A DNA stretch of 56,938 nucleotides from a virus, in the IMG/VR virus record IMGVR_UViG_3300030107_001272, positions 1 through 56,938 of that record. One strand, 5' to 3'. The position numbers and the translations under genes are program-made. The notes under the pieces were generated by a model. It was not told the DNA's origin, searched no databases, and saw only the letters and a list, made by a program, of their open reading frames with translations. Positions within the stretch are counted from its first letter, which is position 1. Every line of letters begins with the position of its first letter. Below, piece by piece: positions 27,789 through 34,263 of this stretch.

Positions 27789-28651
27789 TAAGCTATCACC
27801 TTTTCTCTAGTTGTTAGGTCTTTCCATATAGGCGAAGAGATCCACTTGGCTACCTCTTTCTCACGCTTCCACATAGTCTCTGCCCTTGTGTCGTTACCTG
27901 TGTTACGTACTGTGAATCCATTACGTTCATCACCATACGTAGCGTAGTTAGTGAACGCACTGTATAAGGCAAAGAGATTCTCACCACGCTTACGTGTCTC
28001 TTCTCTGTACAAGGCAAGCATCTTGTCTGCCTTTCTGTCGCTATCCATCAGGTGATCAAGCACAGACTTAACACACAGGGTACGTGTGCTAACCTTACAC
28101 CAATCACTTAGCTTCTCTGCTTCATCTTCAAAGTTTACAACTGAATCAGCTAACTCACCTTGAAAGATATCTATATTAAATAAGGCAGAGTTCTTTTTCT
28201 TGATGTAGTTGTGATCACCTGTCACCATACCATTCAGACAGAACCCATCAATCAAACCATAGAATACTTGGTTGGAACACTTGCCATCCACACCATGTAG
28301 GGCAACCATTCGTTTGAATACTTCTGTTTCATGTAGGTCACTGGCAATAGTGATGCCTTGATCCTTGAAGATCGCATCCATCATAACGAATGCACCGTTA
28401 CGTGCTGATCGCCAGTTAATTTCAGCTAAGAGACAAGACTCTACACCTAGTGTCTCTTCTACTGTAGCCCACACTTTGTCGTAGTATTCACCATGACTAG
28501 TGAGTGCGTAGCTATCTCCTACTATACCTAGATAATCTCCTGAGTAGTCATTCACTACATAAGATTCTCCTTTAAATAGAGTAGGTTCTTTGCGTACCTT
28601 AAAGTTTAAATCGTAAGGTAGTTGGTGGTTTGTTACAAAATCTAAAGCCAT
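27788..28651 (-). CDS. DUF932-like phage/plasmid protein
   Basis: 287 residues. It matches the family often called phage/plasmid-like protein (DUF932): YVVNDYSGDYLGIVGDSYALTSHGEYYDKVWATVEE at the front, a central FKRMVALHGVDGKCSNQVFYGLIDGFCLNGMVTGD, and ERNGFTVRNTGNDTRAETMWKREKEVAKWISSPIW at the end. Function is unknown, though it often travels with replication genes. It has a promoter at 28690-28718 and an AAGGAG ribosome site. Confidence 0.75.
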   Translation of the reverse strand: MALDFVTNHQLPYDLNFKVRKEPTLFKGESYVVNDYSGDYLGIVGDSYALTSHGEYYDKVWATVEETLGVESCLLAEINWRSARNGAFVMMDAIFKDQGITIASDLHETEVFKRMVALHGVDGKCSNQVFYGLIDGFCLNGMVTGDHNYIKKKNSALFNIDIFQGELADSVVNFEDEAEKLSDWCKVSTRTLCVKSVLDHLMDSDRKADKMLALYREETRKRGENLFALYSAFTNYATYGDERNGFTVRNTGNDTRAETMWKREKEVAKWISSPIWKDLTTREKVIA

Positions 28652-28689
28652 TTGTTTCTCCTTTGCTTTATTGTTTCAACTGATAACTA

Positions 28690-28718
28690 GTTATATCACA
28701 TATACTAATTTTAGTCAA
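28690..28718 (-). promoter_or_regulatory. Sigma70-type promoter for the DUF932-recombinase-primase group
   Basis: Minus strand: TTGACT (28718-28713), 17-bp spacer, TATAAC (28695-28690), followed by TAG. The -10 and its flank (TATAACTAG) are identical to the promoter at 22126-22154. It lies in the 68-bp gap between the cell-wall hydrolase and the DUF932-like gene. Confidence 0.75.
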
Positions 28719-28719
28719 G

Positions 28720-29112
28720 CTACTTGTAGAATATATGATCCCCCACTTGCTTAACAACTCGCAAGCTGTCTGCCCAATAGGGGTTTACTTCTGTGGTGTG
28801 ATAGTGTGTCGCACCATTCACTACATCTATACTGTTGTTGTCATCAAGCATCATACCTGCCAACATCATAGACTTCTGCCATGCTTTGTCCTCATGTGGT
28901 GTGTCACTTGCACCATCACATGTCCAAGAAAAAGCACAGATGCTCTTACCTTTTTGATACACTACATCACATACTGTATCAGGATAGTGTTTACTATCCA
29001 CTCTGTTGACAGTTACCTGTGCCACTGCCAACTGTCCTGCCGTACTCTGATCACGTGCTTCGTGATAGATGTTTAGTGCAAGGCAGACCAATGCACTTTT
29101 GAGTAATACCAT
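28720..29112 (-). CDS. SleB-like cell wall hydrolase
   Basis: 130 residues. The Hydrolase_2 (SleB) core is clear: CLALNIYHEARDQSTAGQLAVAQVTVNRV with the probable catalytic Glu18, then CAFSWTCDG and GATHYHTTEVNPYWADSLRVVKQVGDHIFY. These enzymes cut peptidoglycan glycan strands. The hydrophobic N-terminus (VLLKSALVCLALNIY) overlaps the domain start, so it is not a clear signal peptide. It sits in the leftward, metabolic operon, apart from the M15 endolysin at 40265. Confidence 0.82.
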   Translation of the reverse strand: MVLLKSALVCLALNIYHEARDQSTAGQLAVAQVTVNRVDSKHYPDTVCDVVYQKGKSICAFSWTCDGASDTPHEDKAWQKSMMLAGMMLDDNNSIDVVNGATHYHTTEVNPYWADSLRVVKQVGDHIFYK

Positions 29113-29192
29113 TTGCTTGTAAACCTTTCTTCAATTAAAACTTCCCATGTATATGCTGCACATATGATCAGGAAAAAGATTGCGTTTCTCAT
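29073..29192 (-). CDS. Tiny membrane protein before the cell wall hydrolase
   Basis: 39 residues, MRNAIFFLIICAAYTWEV at the start (one membrane helix) and a basic/aromatic tail. Strong GAGGAG ribosome site 9 bp before the ATG. It overlaps the hydrolase start by 40 bp in another frame. Together they may form a small lysis pair. The role is speculative. Confidence 0.5.
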   Translation of the reverse strand: MRNAIFFLIICAAYTWEVLIEERFTSKWYYSKVHWSALH

Positions 29193-29194
29193 AC

Positions 29195-29734
29195 TTAGAA
29201 ATCTCCTCTAACTTTTTGTCCAAGATGGATTGCCTTATGCAATTCACTTTCTAACTTGGTTTGGCTATCTCTGTTAGCTTGCCATAGAATACCTAACCCA
29301 CCTGCCTCTGTCCATCTCTTGATATTAGTGTGCTTGTCATCAACAAGGATGTTAGGTGTACCATCTACCGTATGGGTAGCATAGGTTTCTTTCTTGTGAG
29401 TGAACACCAAGTAAGGTATCTTATCGGGCATGAGATTATTCCTATTCAACCAACTGCGTTTCCAATAGGCAGAGTTATCTCTGTCATTACGCAAAGGTGT
29501 AGAACATATCCCCCAATCCAAGTGAGGATATTTATATGTCAACTCTTTGACATAGCCCACGATAGGATAGGTAGTCTCAAACATACCTAAGTATCCAAAG
29601 AAACTTGTGTCTTTTAGTTGAGATAGTGCGTCATCTATATCTGGTATATCTTTCCAATGCGTTACCTTGAATCTCTTCTCAAGCCCACCAAAGAAATCGG
29701 CTAACACACCATCCATATCTAAGTATATAATCAT
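29195..29734 (-). CDS. HAD-family 5'(3')-deoxyribonucleotidase-like
   Basis: 179 residues. HAD phosphatase motifs: D6-M-D8-G-V-L-A-D (nucleophile D6), ICSTPLRND (motif II Ser/Thr), TPNILVDDKHTNIKRW (motif IV acids). The layout with GLEKRFKV as cap matches phage 5'-nucleotidase (NT5C)-like proteins that dephosphorylate dNMPs. It shares one base with the next gene upstream and belongs to the nucleotide-metabolism genes. Confidence 0.75.
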   Translation of the reverse strand: MIIYLDMDGVLADFFGGLEKRFKVTHWKDIPDIDDALSQLKDTSFFGYLGMFETTYPIVGYVKELTYKYPHLDWGICSTPLRNDRDNSAYWKRSWLNRNNLMPDKIPYLVFTHKKETYATHTVDGTPNILVDDKHTNIKRWTEAGGLGILWQANRDSQTKLESELHKAIHLGQKVRGDF

Positions 29735-30489
29735 TATAATTTCTCCTCACAAAATATTCCACATTCAAAGTTATAATTTTTAAGTGATCTACCTCTTGCA
29801 TCTATAGGTAAATCTTCAAGAGATATTCTCTTACCTTTGTAGATAGCTAACTTAGCACCTATTCTTTTTGATTGTTCCACCCTCTTAGCAAATACTTTTG
29901 GAAACTTATCACGTACTAAGTTCCAGTAGGTAGGTGATCCTGCTTTGACACACCCAATACAATTTGCATTTGGAAATCCATACTTGTATATCTTTGGTGG
30001 TTCTATATTTGCACTAGCAATTACATCAAAGCAATCCTGTTTGGTTAATCCTTCATCTACTAATACAGGTATAAGATTATTTCTCTCTGTCATAATAAAT
30101 CTATCGGCTCTTTTCTTTTCTTCAGCCGTAAATCCTAGCACAAGATAATCAGAGTTGTTTTTATTCTCCCACTGTTGCCTTGCATGTTTCTTTAGTCTCA
30201 TAGTACAAGGCGCACCTGCAATACCACTCATGTATTTGTGCTTATCCCACACAGTTTCAGCAGAGCAGTCAGGAAAGTCTTCATTAATAGCATACTCTAT
30301 CGTTATGCCTAGCCACTTCTCTACATCCTGTAAAAATCTTTGATTGTCTTCATGCTCCTCTTTCACAGGATTGTTTACAACTCTAACCCTGTTATCTTTA
30401 CCATACTTCTTCAAGGTTAAATACGTAGCAACTGCACTAGCACTACCACAAGAAAACCAAACTGTAATATCTTTATTTTTTAAACTCAT
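29734..30489 (-). CDS. PAPS reductase-like (PP-loop) protein
   Basis: 251 residues. An N-terminal PP-loop-like motif (VWFSCGSASAVATYL) has Cys where SGGxDS is usual. Further conserved points are APCTMRLKKHARQQW, VLGFTAEEKKRADRF, NANCIGCVKAGSPTYWNLVRDKFP and a terminal ECGIFCEE. The cysteines (CxxC and CxxxC) suggest an iron-sulfur cluster or thiol chemistry. Phage members are annotated as phosphoadenosine phosphosulfate reductase family. The true substrate is unknown. It overlaps the next gene by ATGA and is two genes from the DNA methyltransferase. Confidence 0.75.
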   Translation of the reverse strand: MSLKNKDITVWFSCGSASAVATYLTLKKYGKDNRVRVVNNPVKEEHEDNQRFLQDVEKWLGITIEYAINEDFPDCSAETVWDKHKYMSGIAGAPCTMRLKKHARQQWENKNNSDYLVLGFTAEEKKRADRFIMTERNNLIPVLVDEGLTKQDCFDVIASANIEPPKIYKYGFPNANCIGCVKAGSPTYWNLVRDKFPKVFAKRVEQSKRIGAKLAIYKGKRISLEDLPIDARGRSLKNYNFECGIFCEEKL

Positions 30490-30839
30490 TTTCTCGTACT
30501 TTCTATGCTGTTAATCTTGTGTTCAAGTGTATGAACAGCATGACGTAATCCATAGGTTATACTATCTGTCCACTTATCTTGTGTTATCTCTGGCTTCTCG
30601 TCAATGTACACTCTAATGTGGGTACAAGCCTCAATAGGCGCACCTTTTGACCAATAGGTATCAGGGTACTTAACCTTGTCAAGGTACTGCCCCTTGACCC
30701 TTATATTGTATCTGTGCTTGTTTAAGTATTTCTTCATCAGCCTTACCAACTGCTGTCCTTCTTCGTCATTAGGTATCTCACAGAATTGATAGCGTGAATT
30801 CTTTTGGTAGTGCTTATGCTTTTCTAAATTAGTTTTCAT
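30486..30839 (-). CDS. Hypothetical protein linked to methyltransferase
   Basis: 117 residues, basic, not recognised. Segments include KHYQKNSRYQFCEIPNDEEGQQLVRLMKKYLNKHRYNIRVKGQY and THIRVYIDEKPEITQDKW. ATGA overlaps on both sides bind it between the methyltransferase and the PAPS-reductase-like gene, so the three are surely cotranslated. Its ribosome site (AAGGAG) lies in the last codons of the methyltransferase. Confidence 0.6.
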   Translation of the reverse strand: MKTNLEKHKHYQKNSRYQFCEIPNDEEGQQLVRLMKKYLNKHRYNIRVKGQYLDKVKYPDTYWSKGAPIEACTHIRVYIDEKPEITQDKWTDSITYGLRHAVHTLEHKINSIESTRK

Positions 30840-31828
30840 CTCTTTACTCCTTTCAATGCTTGGTATCCACAGCCACAGCCATCAAACAAACTCACGACAG
30901 TACCAAGTGACTGTTCAGGTATGCCATTGAGTATGTGCTTGATCACATCCACTGTCCATCCATTACCTATCATCTTGTATCGCCTTGAATTGCTGATCTG
31001 TTTGACCTGTTTATCAGGGAAGATACCTACCTTGGTATACCAATCGGGCATAGTCTGCAATCGTTCACACTCAAGAGGTGTCAATGCTCTCCAACGTAAG
31101 TCACCATCCTCAACCTTCGGCATGCGCCACCCACCTTGCATGGTGGTCAGGCCAGAGGACTTAGCCTTACGAGAGTAGACACGCTTGATGATGTCATAGC
31201 CTTTGAGGTTAGCTTCACCCACTTGTCTGCATTGAGTATGCTTGTTGAACACCACTTGTCTACGTGCTTTCTCAAAGTACATCTTCATAGATCCACCCTT
31301 AAAATAGTTAGCGTCTACACAGTAGGCTTTCTCTCTGTCGGTCATGCTCTCATCCTCAAGGATATCCTCAAGGTTGATACCAAGATCAGGCAGATCGTCA
31401 TGGGGTATGTTAGTCCAATACAAACGCTTACGATTCTGTGCAGATACAGACGCAGAGTTATGTACACGTGGCTCACATCCGAACTCACGTGAGAACACAT
31501 CCATATATTCCTTCTTCATAGGAGTTTCTTCAATGAGAAAGTACTTAGGTTTCCACTGGTGGAACAACCTAAAGAACTCTATTGTAGGCTTGGCTCTCTC
31601 GTCATTAAAGTTAAGCTGATTACCTGCAAAGGAGAATGGTTGACAAGGTGGGCCTGCCATTAGCAGGTCTATACCTTTGTGTACATACATAGGCTGTTTA
31701 AATACATTATTTCTAACGTGCCTGATACCAAGTACACTACCTATCTGCTTTACGTCAGGGTGATTGTAGTGAGCGACCCCCATAGCGTAGGGGTCTATCT
31801 CACTTGCGAATGCTTGTTGGTATTGCAT
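30836..31828 (-). CDS. C5 cytosine DNA methyltransferase, circularly permuted
   Basis: 330 residues. Motif order is unusual. The protein opens at motif II (FASEIDPYAMGVA, residues 7-19), then IV with the catalytic Cys (G-P-P-C62-Q-P-F-S-F-A-G), VI (IEETP, E100, normally ENV), VIII (AQNRKRLYW, 130-138), a target region (VYSRKAKSSGLTTMQGG), IX (RALTPLECERLQTMP) and X (YKMIGNGWTVDVIKHIL). Motif I (VVSLFDGCGCGYQALKG), which binds S-adenosylmethionine and normally comes first, is at residues 311-327. An in-frame stop precedes the ATG, so no second motif I exists. Probably protects phage DNA from restriction. Confidence 0.9.
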   Translation of the reverse strand: MQYQQAFASEIDPYAMGVAHYNHPDVKQIGSVLGIRHVRNNVFKQPMYVHKGIDLLMAGPPCQPFSFAGNQLNFNDERAKPTIEFFRLFHQWKPKYFLIEETPMKKEYMDVFSREFGCEPRVHNSASVSAQNRKRLYWTNIPHDDLPDLGINLEDILEDESMTDREKAYCVDANYFKGGSMKMYFEKARRQVVFNKHTQCRQVGEANLKGYDIIKRVYSRKAKSSGLTTMQGGWRMPKVEDGDLRWRALTPLECERLQTMPDWYTKVGIFPDKQVKQISNSRRYKMIGNGWTVDVIKHILNGIPEQSLGTVVSLFDGCGCGYQALKGVKR

Positions 31829-32160
31829 TAGCCATTAGCCTTTCTCTTTTGTCCGACATCGGACTTTGTTACAGTGTAGCTACCCTTATCTACAGTAGCA
31901 CCCTTGCCGTACTTACGCACAATATGATCAGGGTGATTCTTCTGAATGAACTGTATCCTATAGACAATCCTATTGAATGGCTCATTCAAAGTGGAAGCAA
32001 TCTCTTTGATAGTACAATCTTGGTATACTTCCATTAGTATGCCATCAATAGTCGCATAGTTGTAGCTATAGTTCCTTGCTCGTTTCATGTGGAACGTGTG
32101 ATTGCTGTAGTCTACAATTTCTAGGGCAGGGTTATTTGCTGTGTTGATTTGCTGTGTCAT
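31828..32160 (-). CDS. Hypothetical protein, possible helix-turn-helix
   Basis: 110 residues. The middle (DGILMEVYQDCTIKEIASTLNEPFNRIVYRIQFI) looks like a helix-turn-helix, so DNA binding is possible. The C-terminus includes KSDVGQ, encoded by a copy of the palindromic repeat (31851-31864). The stop overlaps the methyltransferase ATG by one base. It may regulate the downstream genes. That is inference. Confidence 0.55.
   Translation of the reverse strand: MTQQINTANNPALEIVDYSNHTFHMKRARNYSYNYATIDGILMEVYQDCTIKEIASTLNEPFNRIVYRIQFIQKNHPDHIVRKYGKGATVDKGSYTVTKSDVGQKRKANG
31851..31864. repeat. 14-bp palindromic repeat, copy 1
   Basis: GTCCGATGTCGGAC on the minus strand (arms GTCCGA/TCGGAC, or a 5-bp stem with an ATGT loop). 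This copy lies 22 bp upstream of the methyltransferase start and inside the 3' end of the gene at 31828. It is followed by AAAAGAGAAAGG, which holds the ribosome site. Confidence 0.9.
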
Positions 32161-32414
32161 AATAATTTCTCCTTATTATATGTTGTTGCATCTTGGGGTT
32201 GAAATATAAAACCTAGATCACTAGGCTCGTCTTCAATCTCGTACTCCTTTACGAAATCGAACTCTGTTTGAAGGTTAGGGTAGAATAGCTTTGCTAATCG
32301 CATCACATGATCTACCGCTTCCTTCCAATCTTTTACAGGTGTAGCATTACTATCCACTGTCACAATAGATGGTTGCTTTTCTATGGATACACCTATCTCA
32401 TAGTACATAGCCAT
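32157..32414 (-). CDS. Small acidic hypothetical protein
   Basis: 85 residues from the ATG at 32414, which has AAGGAG about 6 bp upstream. A TTG seven codons earlier is unlikely. Acidic and soluble, with MAMYYEIGVSIEKQPSIVTV at the start and EYEIEDEPSDLGFIF near the end. Not recognised. Overlaps the next gene by ATGA (32157-32160). Confidence 0.6.
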   Translation of the reverse strand: MAMYYEIGVSIEKQPSIVTVDSNATPVKDWKEAVDHVMRLAKLFYPNLQTEFDFVKEYEIEDEPSDLGFIFQPQDATTYNKEKLL

Positions 32415-32415
32415 G

Positions 32416-32535
32416 CTATCTCCTTCTCTTTGCAAGCGTGTCTATCTTAGCGACAAGCCAACCTGTTATAAAGCATGCATATCCAAATACACATGCCATG
32501 AAAAACCACATATAAATTTCAGGTATCTGTTCCAT
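32416..32535 (-). CDS. Tiny membrane protein
   Basis: 39 residues, one membrane helix (YMWFFMACVFGYACFITGWLVA) and a basic end (KIDTLAKRRR). GGAGATATG precedes the start at a normal distance. The ATG overlaps the previous stop as TAATG, and the stop carries the ribosome site of the next gene. Function unknown. Confidence 0.6.
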   Translation of the reverse strand: MEQIPEIYMWFFMACVFGYACFITGWLVAKIDTLAKRRR

Positions 32536-32681
32536 TACGCATATCTCCTTTTGTTTTTGCGTTCCTGTCTGTAGGCATTGCCATGCCTTGTCTTATCTCT
32601 GAGGTTAAGCTTCTTCTTCTGCTTGAACTTCTCAAAGTTCTTTACTTCGTAATGCGTTACGCTTCGCTTTCGCTCTGTCAT
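32535..32681 (-). CDS. Tiny basic protein
   Basis: 48 residues, very basic (MTERKRSVTHYEVKNFEKFK, then KKKLNLRDKTRHGNAYRQERKNKRRYA). It overlaps the previous gene by 50 bp in another frame and the following one by one base. A helix with many Lys/Arg suggests RNA or DNA binding. No family recognised. Confidence 0.5.
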   Translation of the reverse strand: MTERKRSVTHYEVKNFEKFKQKKKLNLRDKTRHGNAYRQERKNKRRYA

Positions 32682-32787
32682 AGCTACCCTTTCCTTTCTT
32701 AGGTCTAACTGTTTGCATTGGTTTACGTAGCATCAGCATTGCCTTTGCTACAGGATTAACTCTTGTGATTGTAAGTTTCTTTTTCAT
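32632..32787 (-). CDS. Tiny basic protein with KPMQTVRPKKGKGSY motif
   Basis: 51 residues, starting MKKKLTITRVNPVAKAMLML and continuing RKPMQTVRPKKGKGSYDRAKAKR. Similar tiny proteins occur in many alphaproteobacterial and marine phages as far as I recall. Role unknown. TAATG overlap with the upstream gene. Confidence 0.6.
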   Translation of the reverse strand: MKKKLTITRVNPVAKAMLMLRKPMQTVRPKKGKGSYDRAKAKRNALRSKEL

Positions 32788-33521
32788 TACGCTACCCACT
32801 TCTTTCCTGTGCCATGTGCAGGTATGAGTATGGACTTGGCATTGATCTTCATGCCACTACATAGCTTACACTTGTCACATGTAGTACGTCTACCTGCTTC
32901 CGCACTGGCAGGACATAGCACCTCTTTGTCTTTCACCATAGATGTAAGGTGGCCTACCCTAAAGGTACGTTCACCTTTTGCCCAAGCTACCTTGGCTTCT
33001 TCCACTGTGTCAGCACTACGCATGCACACAGTAGGATCGTAGTCAGCACCAACTGTATTAGCTTGGTGACTGTAAGCCGTATGTGCTTTAGCATGCTTGA
33101 TCCATAGCTTGTTATTTCTTTTAGGCACACAAGCAGGATCACCGTACATACCTAGACGTACAGTCCTATCCCTTGTCATCTCAACAAAGTCAACCGTCTT
33201 GATGCGAGGGTATTTACCTGCCTTGTATGCTTTGTACACACCTAGTATACTTAGCAACATGACATAACATCCACGTTCATCAGCCGTAGCCCGATCATCT
33301 CTGTCATGTGGCTTGCCACGTAAATGACACGTGCCACAGATAGAGTAGTCTTCACCACTCTTGTTGGCAGAGATAGGATCAATGTCACTACGTATGTATA
33401 GGATTTGGATCATGTTACCTGTCTTGCTATTGTTACTACCTGTTAGTGCTATAGCTACGATAGGCTTGCCATCAAGTAAGCTATCACCTTCGTATAGTAT
33501 ATATCCACTTGGCTTAGTCAT
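32787..33521 (-). CDS. Conserved Cys-rich phage protein of unknown function
   Basis: 244 residues. Cysteine groups at ICGTCHLRGKPHDRDD, GCYVML, LCPASAEAGRRTTCDKCKLCSG suggest zinc or iron-sulfur binding. The C-terminus ends SILIPAHGTGKKWVA. I recall it as a widespread phage protein without a known role. The gene follows a copy of the palindromic repeat and AAAGG. Confidence 0.65.
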   Translation of the reverse strand: MTKPSGYILYEGDSLLDGKPIVAIALTGSNNSKTGNMIQILYIRSDIDPISANKSGEDYSICGTCHLRGKPHDRDDRATADERGCYVMLLSILGVYKAYKAGKYPRIKTVDFVEMTRDRTVRLGMYGDPACVPKRNNKLWIKHAKAHTAYSHQANTVGADYDPTVCMRSADTVEEAKVAWAKGERTFRVGHLTSMVKDKEVLCPASAEAGRRTTCDKCKLCSGMKINAKSILIPAHGTGKKWVA

Positions 33522-33543
33522 CTCAATACCTTTCAGTTAAATT

Positions 33544-33557
33544 GTCCGACATCGGAC
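33544..33557. repeat. 14-bp palindromic repeat, copy 2
   Basis: GTCCGATGTCGGAC (minus), followed by AATTTAACTGAAAGG and the ATG at 33521. The distance from the palindrome to the start codon is 22 bp. Confidence 0.9.
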
Positions 33558-33561
33558 TTTG

Positions 33562-33807
33562 TTACCCTTCATTACCACAGAGGCTATCCCATTCAGCAGG
33601 TGTCACACCTGTCATAATGAACTCACGCTGATCTGCATCAAGCGCAGGGAATACGTCTTGAACACACTCATCCCCCATGTAGTAGCGATCAAGCATACCC
33701 TGCGTGACAGGCAACACCATTGAGTTCACATTACCTGTGAAGTCTGATGAACGAGTGAGTTCTACTGAACCCTCTGCTACATGAGTACAATTCCAATTAG
33801 TAAACAT
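33562..33807 (-). CDS. Small conserved hypothetical protein
   Basis: 81 residues, acidic: VAEGSVELTRSSDFTGNVNSMVLPVTQGMLDRYYMGDECVQDVFPALDADQREFIMTGVTPAEWDSL. A familiar small phage family without a known function. It lies between two copies of the palindromic repeat. Confidence 0.65.
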   Translation of the reverse strand: MFTNWNCTHVAEGSVELTRSSDFTGNVNSMVLPVTQGMLDRYYMGDECVQDVFPALDADQREFIMTGVTPAEWDSLCGNEG

Positions 33808-33829
33808 TTAATTTCCTTTCAGTTAAATT

Positions 33830-33843
33830 GTCCGACATCGGAC
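33830..33843. repeat. 14-bp palindromic repeat, copy 3
   Basis: GTCCGATGTCGGAC (minus), followed by AATTTAACTGAAAGGAAATTAA and the ATG at 33807. The flanks match those of copy 2 almost exactly for about 15 bp. Confidence 0.9.
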
Positions 33844-33848
33844 TTGTT

Positions 33849-34091
33849 TCAATCTAGGTCTAAGACCCATTCGCCATACCTAAACCACGCTAGGTATACA
33901 GGCTGAAAGTAATTTCTACCCATTGCCTTATGAATGGGATAGTCTGTAGCATTTTCATCTCTACACTCCCAAACCTTAATCGTAGGTACGCCATTCAGGT
34001 GAACTACCTCTTTGACTTCGCACTCTACATACCCATAGTCTGTGCCGTAGCCTGAGTTAATCTTGTGACATGTTACTTTCATACCTTGCAT
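33849..34091 (-). CDS. Small hypothetical protein
   Basis: 80 residues, likely a small beta-rich fold (KVTCHKINSGYGTDYGYVECEVKEVVHLNGVPTIKVWECRD). Not recognised. Preceded by copy 4 of the palindrome and GAAAAGGATAAA as ribosome site. Confidence 0.6.
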   Translation of the reverse strand: MQGMKVTCHKINSGYGTDYGYVECEVKEVVHLNGVPTIKVWECRDENATDYPIHKAMGRNYFQPVYLAWFRYGEWVLDLD

Positions 34092-34111
34092 GATTTTATC
34101 CTTTTCAAATT

Positions 34112-34125
34112 GTCCGACATCGGAC
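34112..34125. repeat. 14-bp palindromic repeat, copy 4
   Basis: GTCCGATGTCGGAC (minus), followed by AATTTGAAAAGG and the ATG at 34091. Same arrangement as copies 2 and 3. Confidence 0.9.
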
Positions 34126-34153
34126 TTGTTTCAGTTAAGTTATATTATATTAG

Positions 34154-34192
34154 TTATATAACACTTTCATATACATTTCAAGTGTTATATAA
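34154..34192. repeat. 13-bp perfect inverted repeat, AT-rich
   Basis: Arms TTATATAACACTT (34154-34166) and AAGTGTTATATAA (34180-34192) flank a 13-bp spacer. Located in the 158-bp gap between the first and second genes of the leftward operon. A dimeric protein binding two half-sites, or an RNA hairpin, would both fit. Confidence 0.75.
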
Positions 34193-34243
34193 ATAATATA
34201 TTATAAAGGCAGTTTATAGAGTTGCCTAGCTCTGCTAGTGAAA

Positions 34244-34263
34244 AGTTACCTATAAAGGTAACT
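34244..34263 (-). terminator. Hairpin over the stop codon of the first leftward gene
   Basis: Perfect 8-bp arms AGTTACCT / AGGTAACT with a 4-nt loop; on the minus strand followed by TTTC. It spans the stop codon of the gene at 34250. It is AT-rich and the T-run is short, so it would give at most partial termination or stabilise the 3' end. Confidence 0.45.

Noticed and set aside
30836-31828. Methyltransferase order explained by a frameshift
   Set aside because: Both the N-terminal and C-terminal parts are in one uninterrupted frame, an in-frame TAA lies just before the ATG, and the upstream region codes for a different protein.
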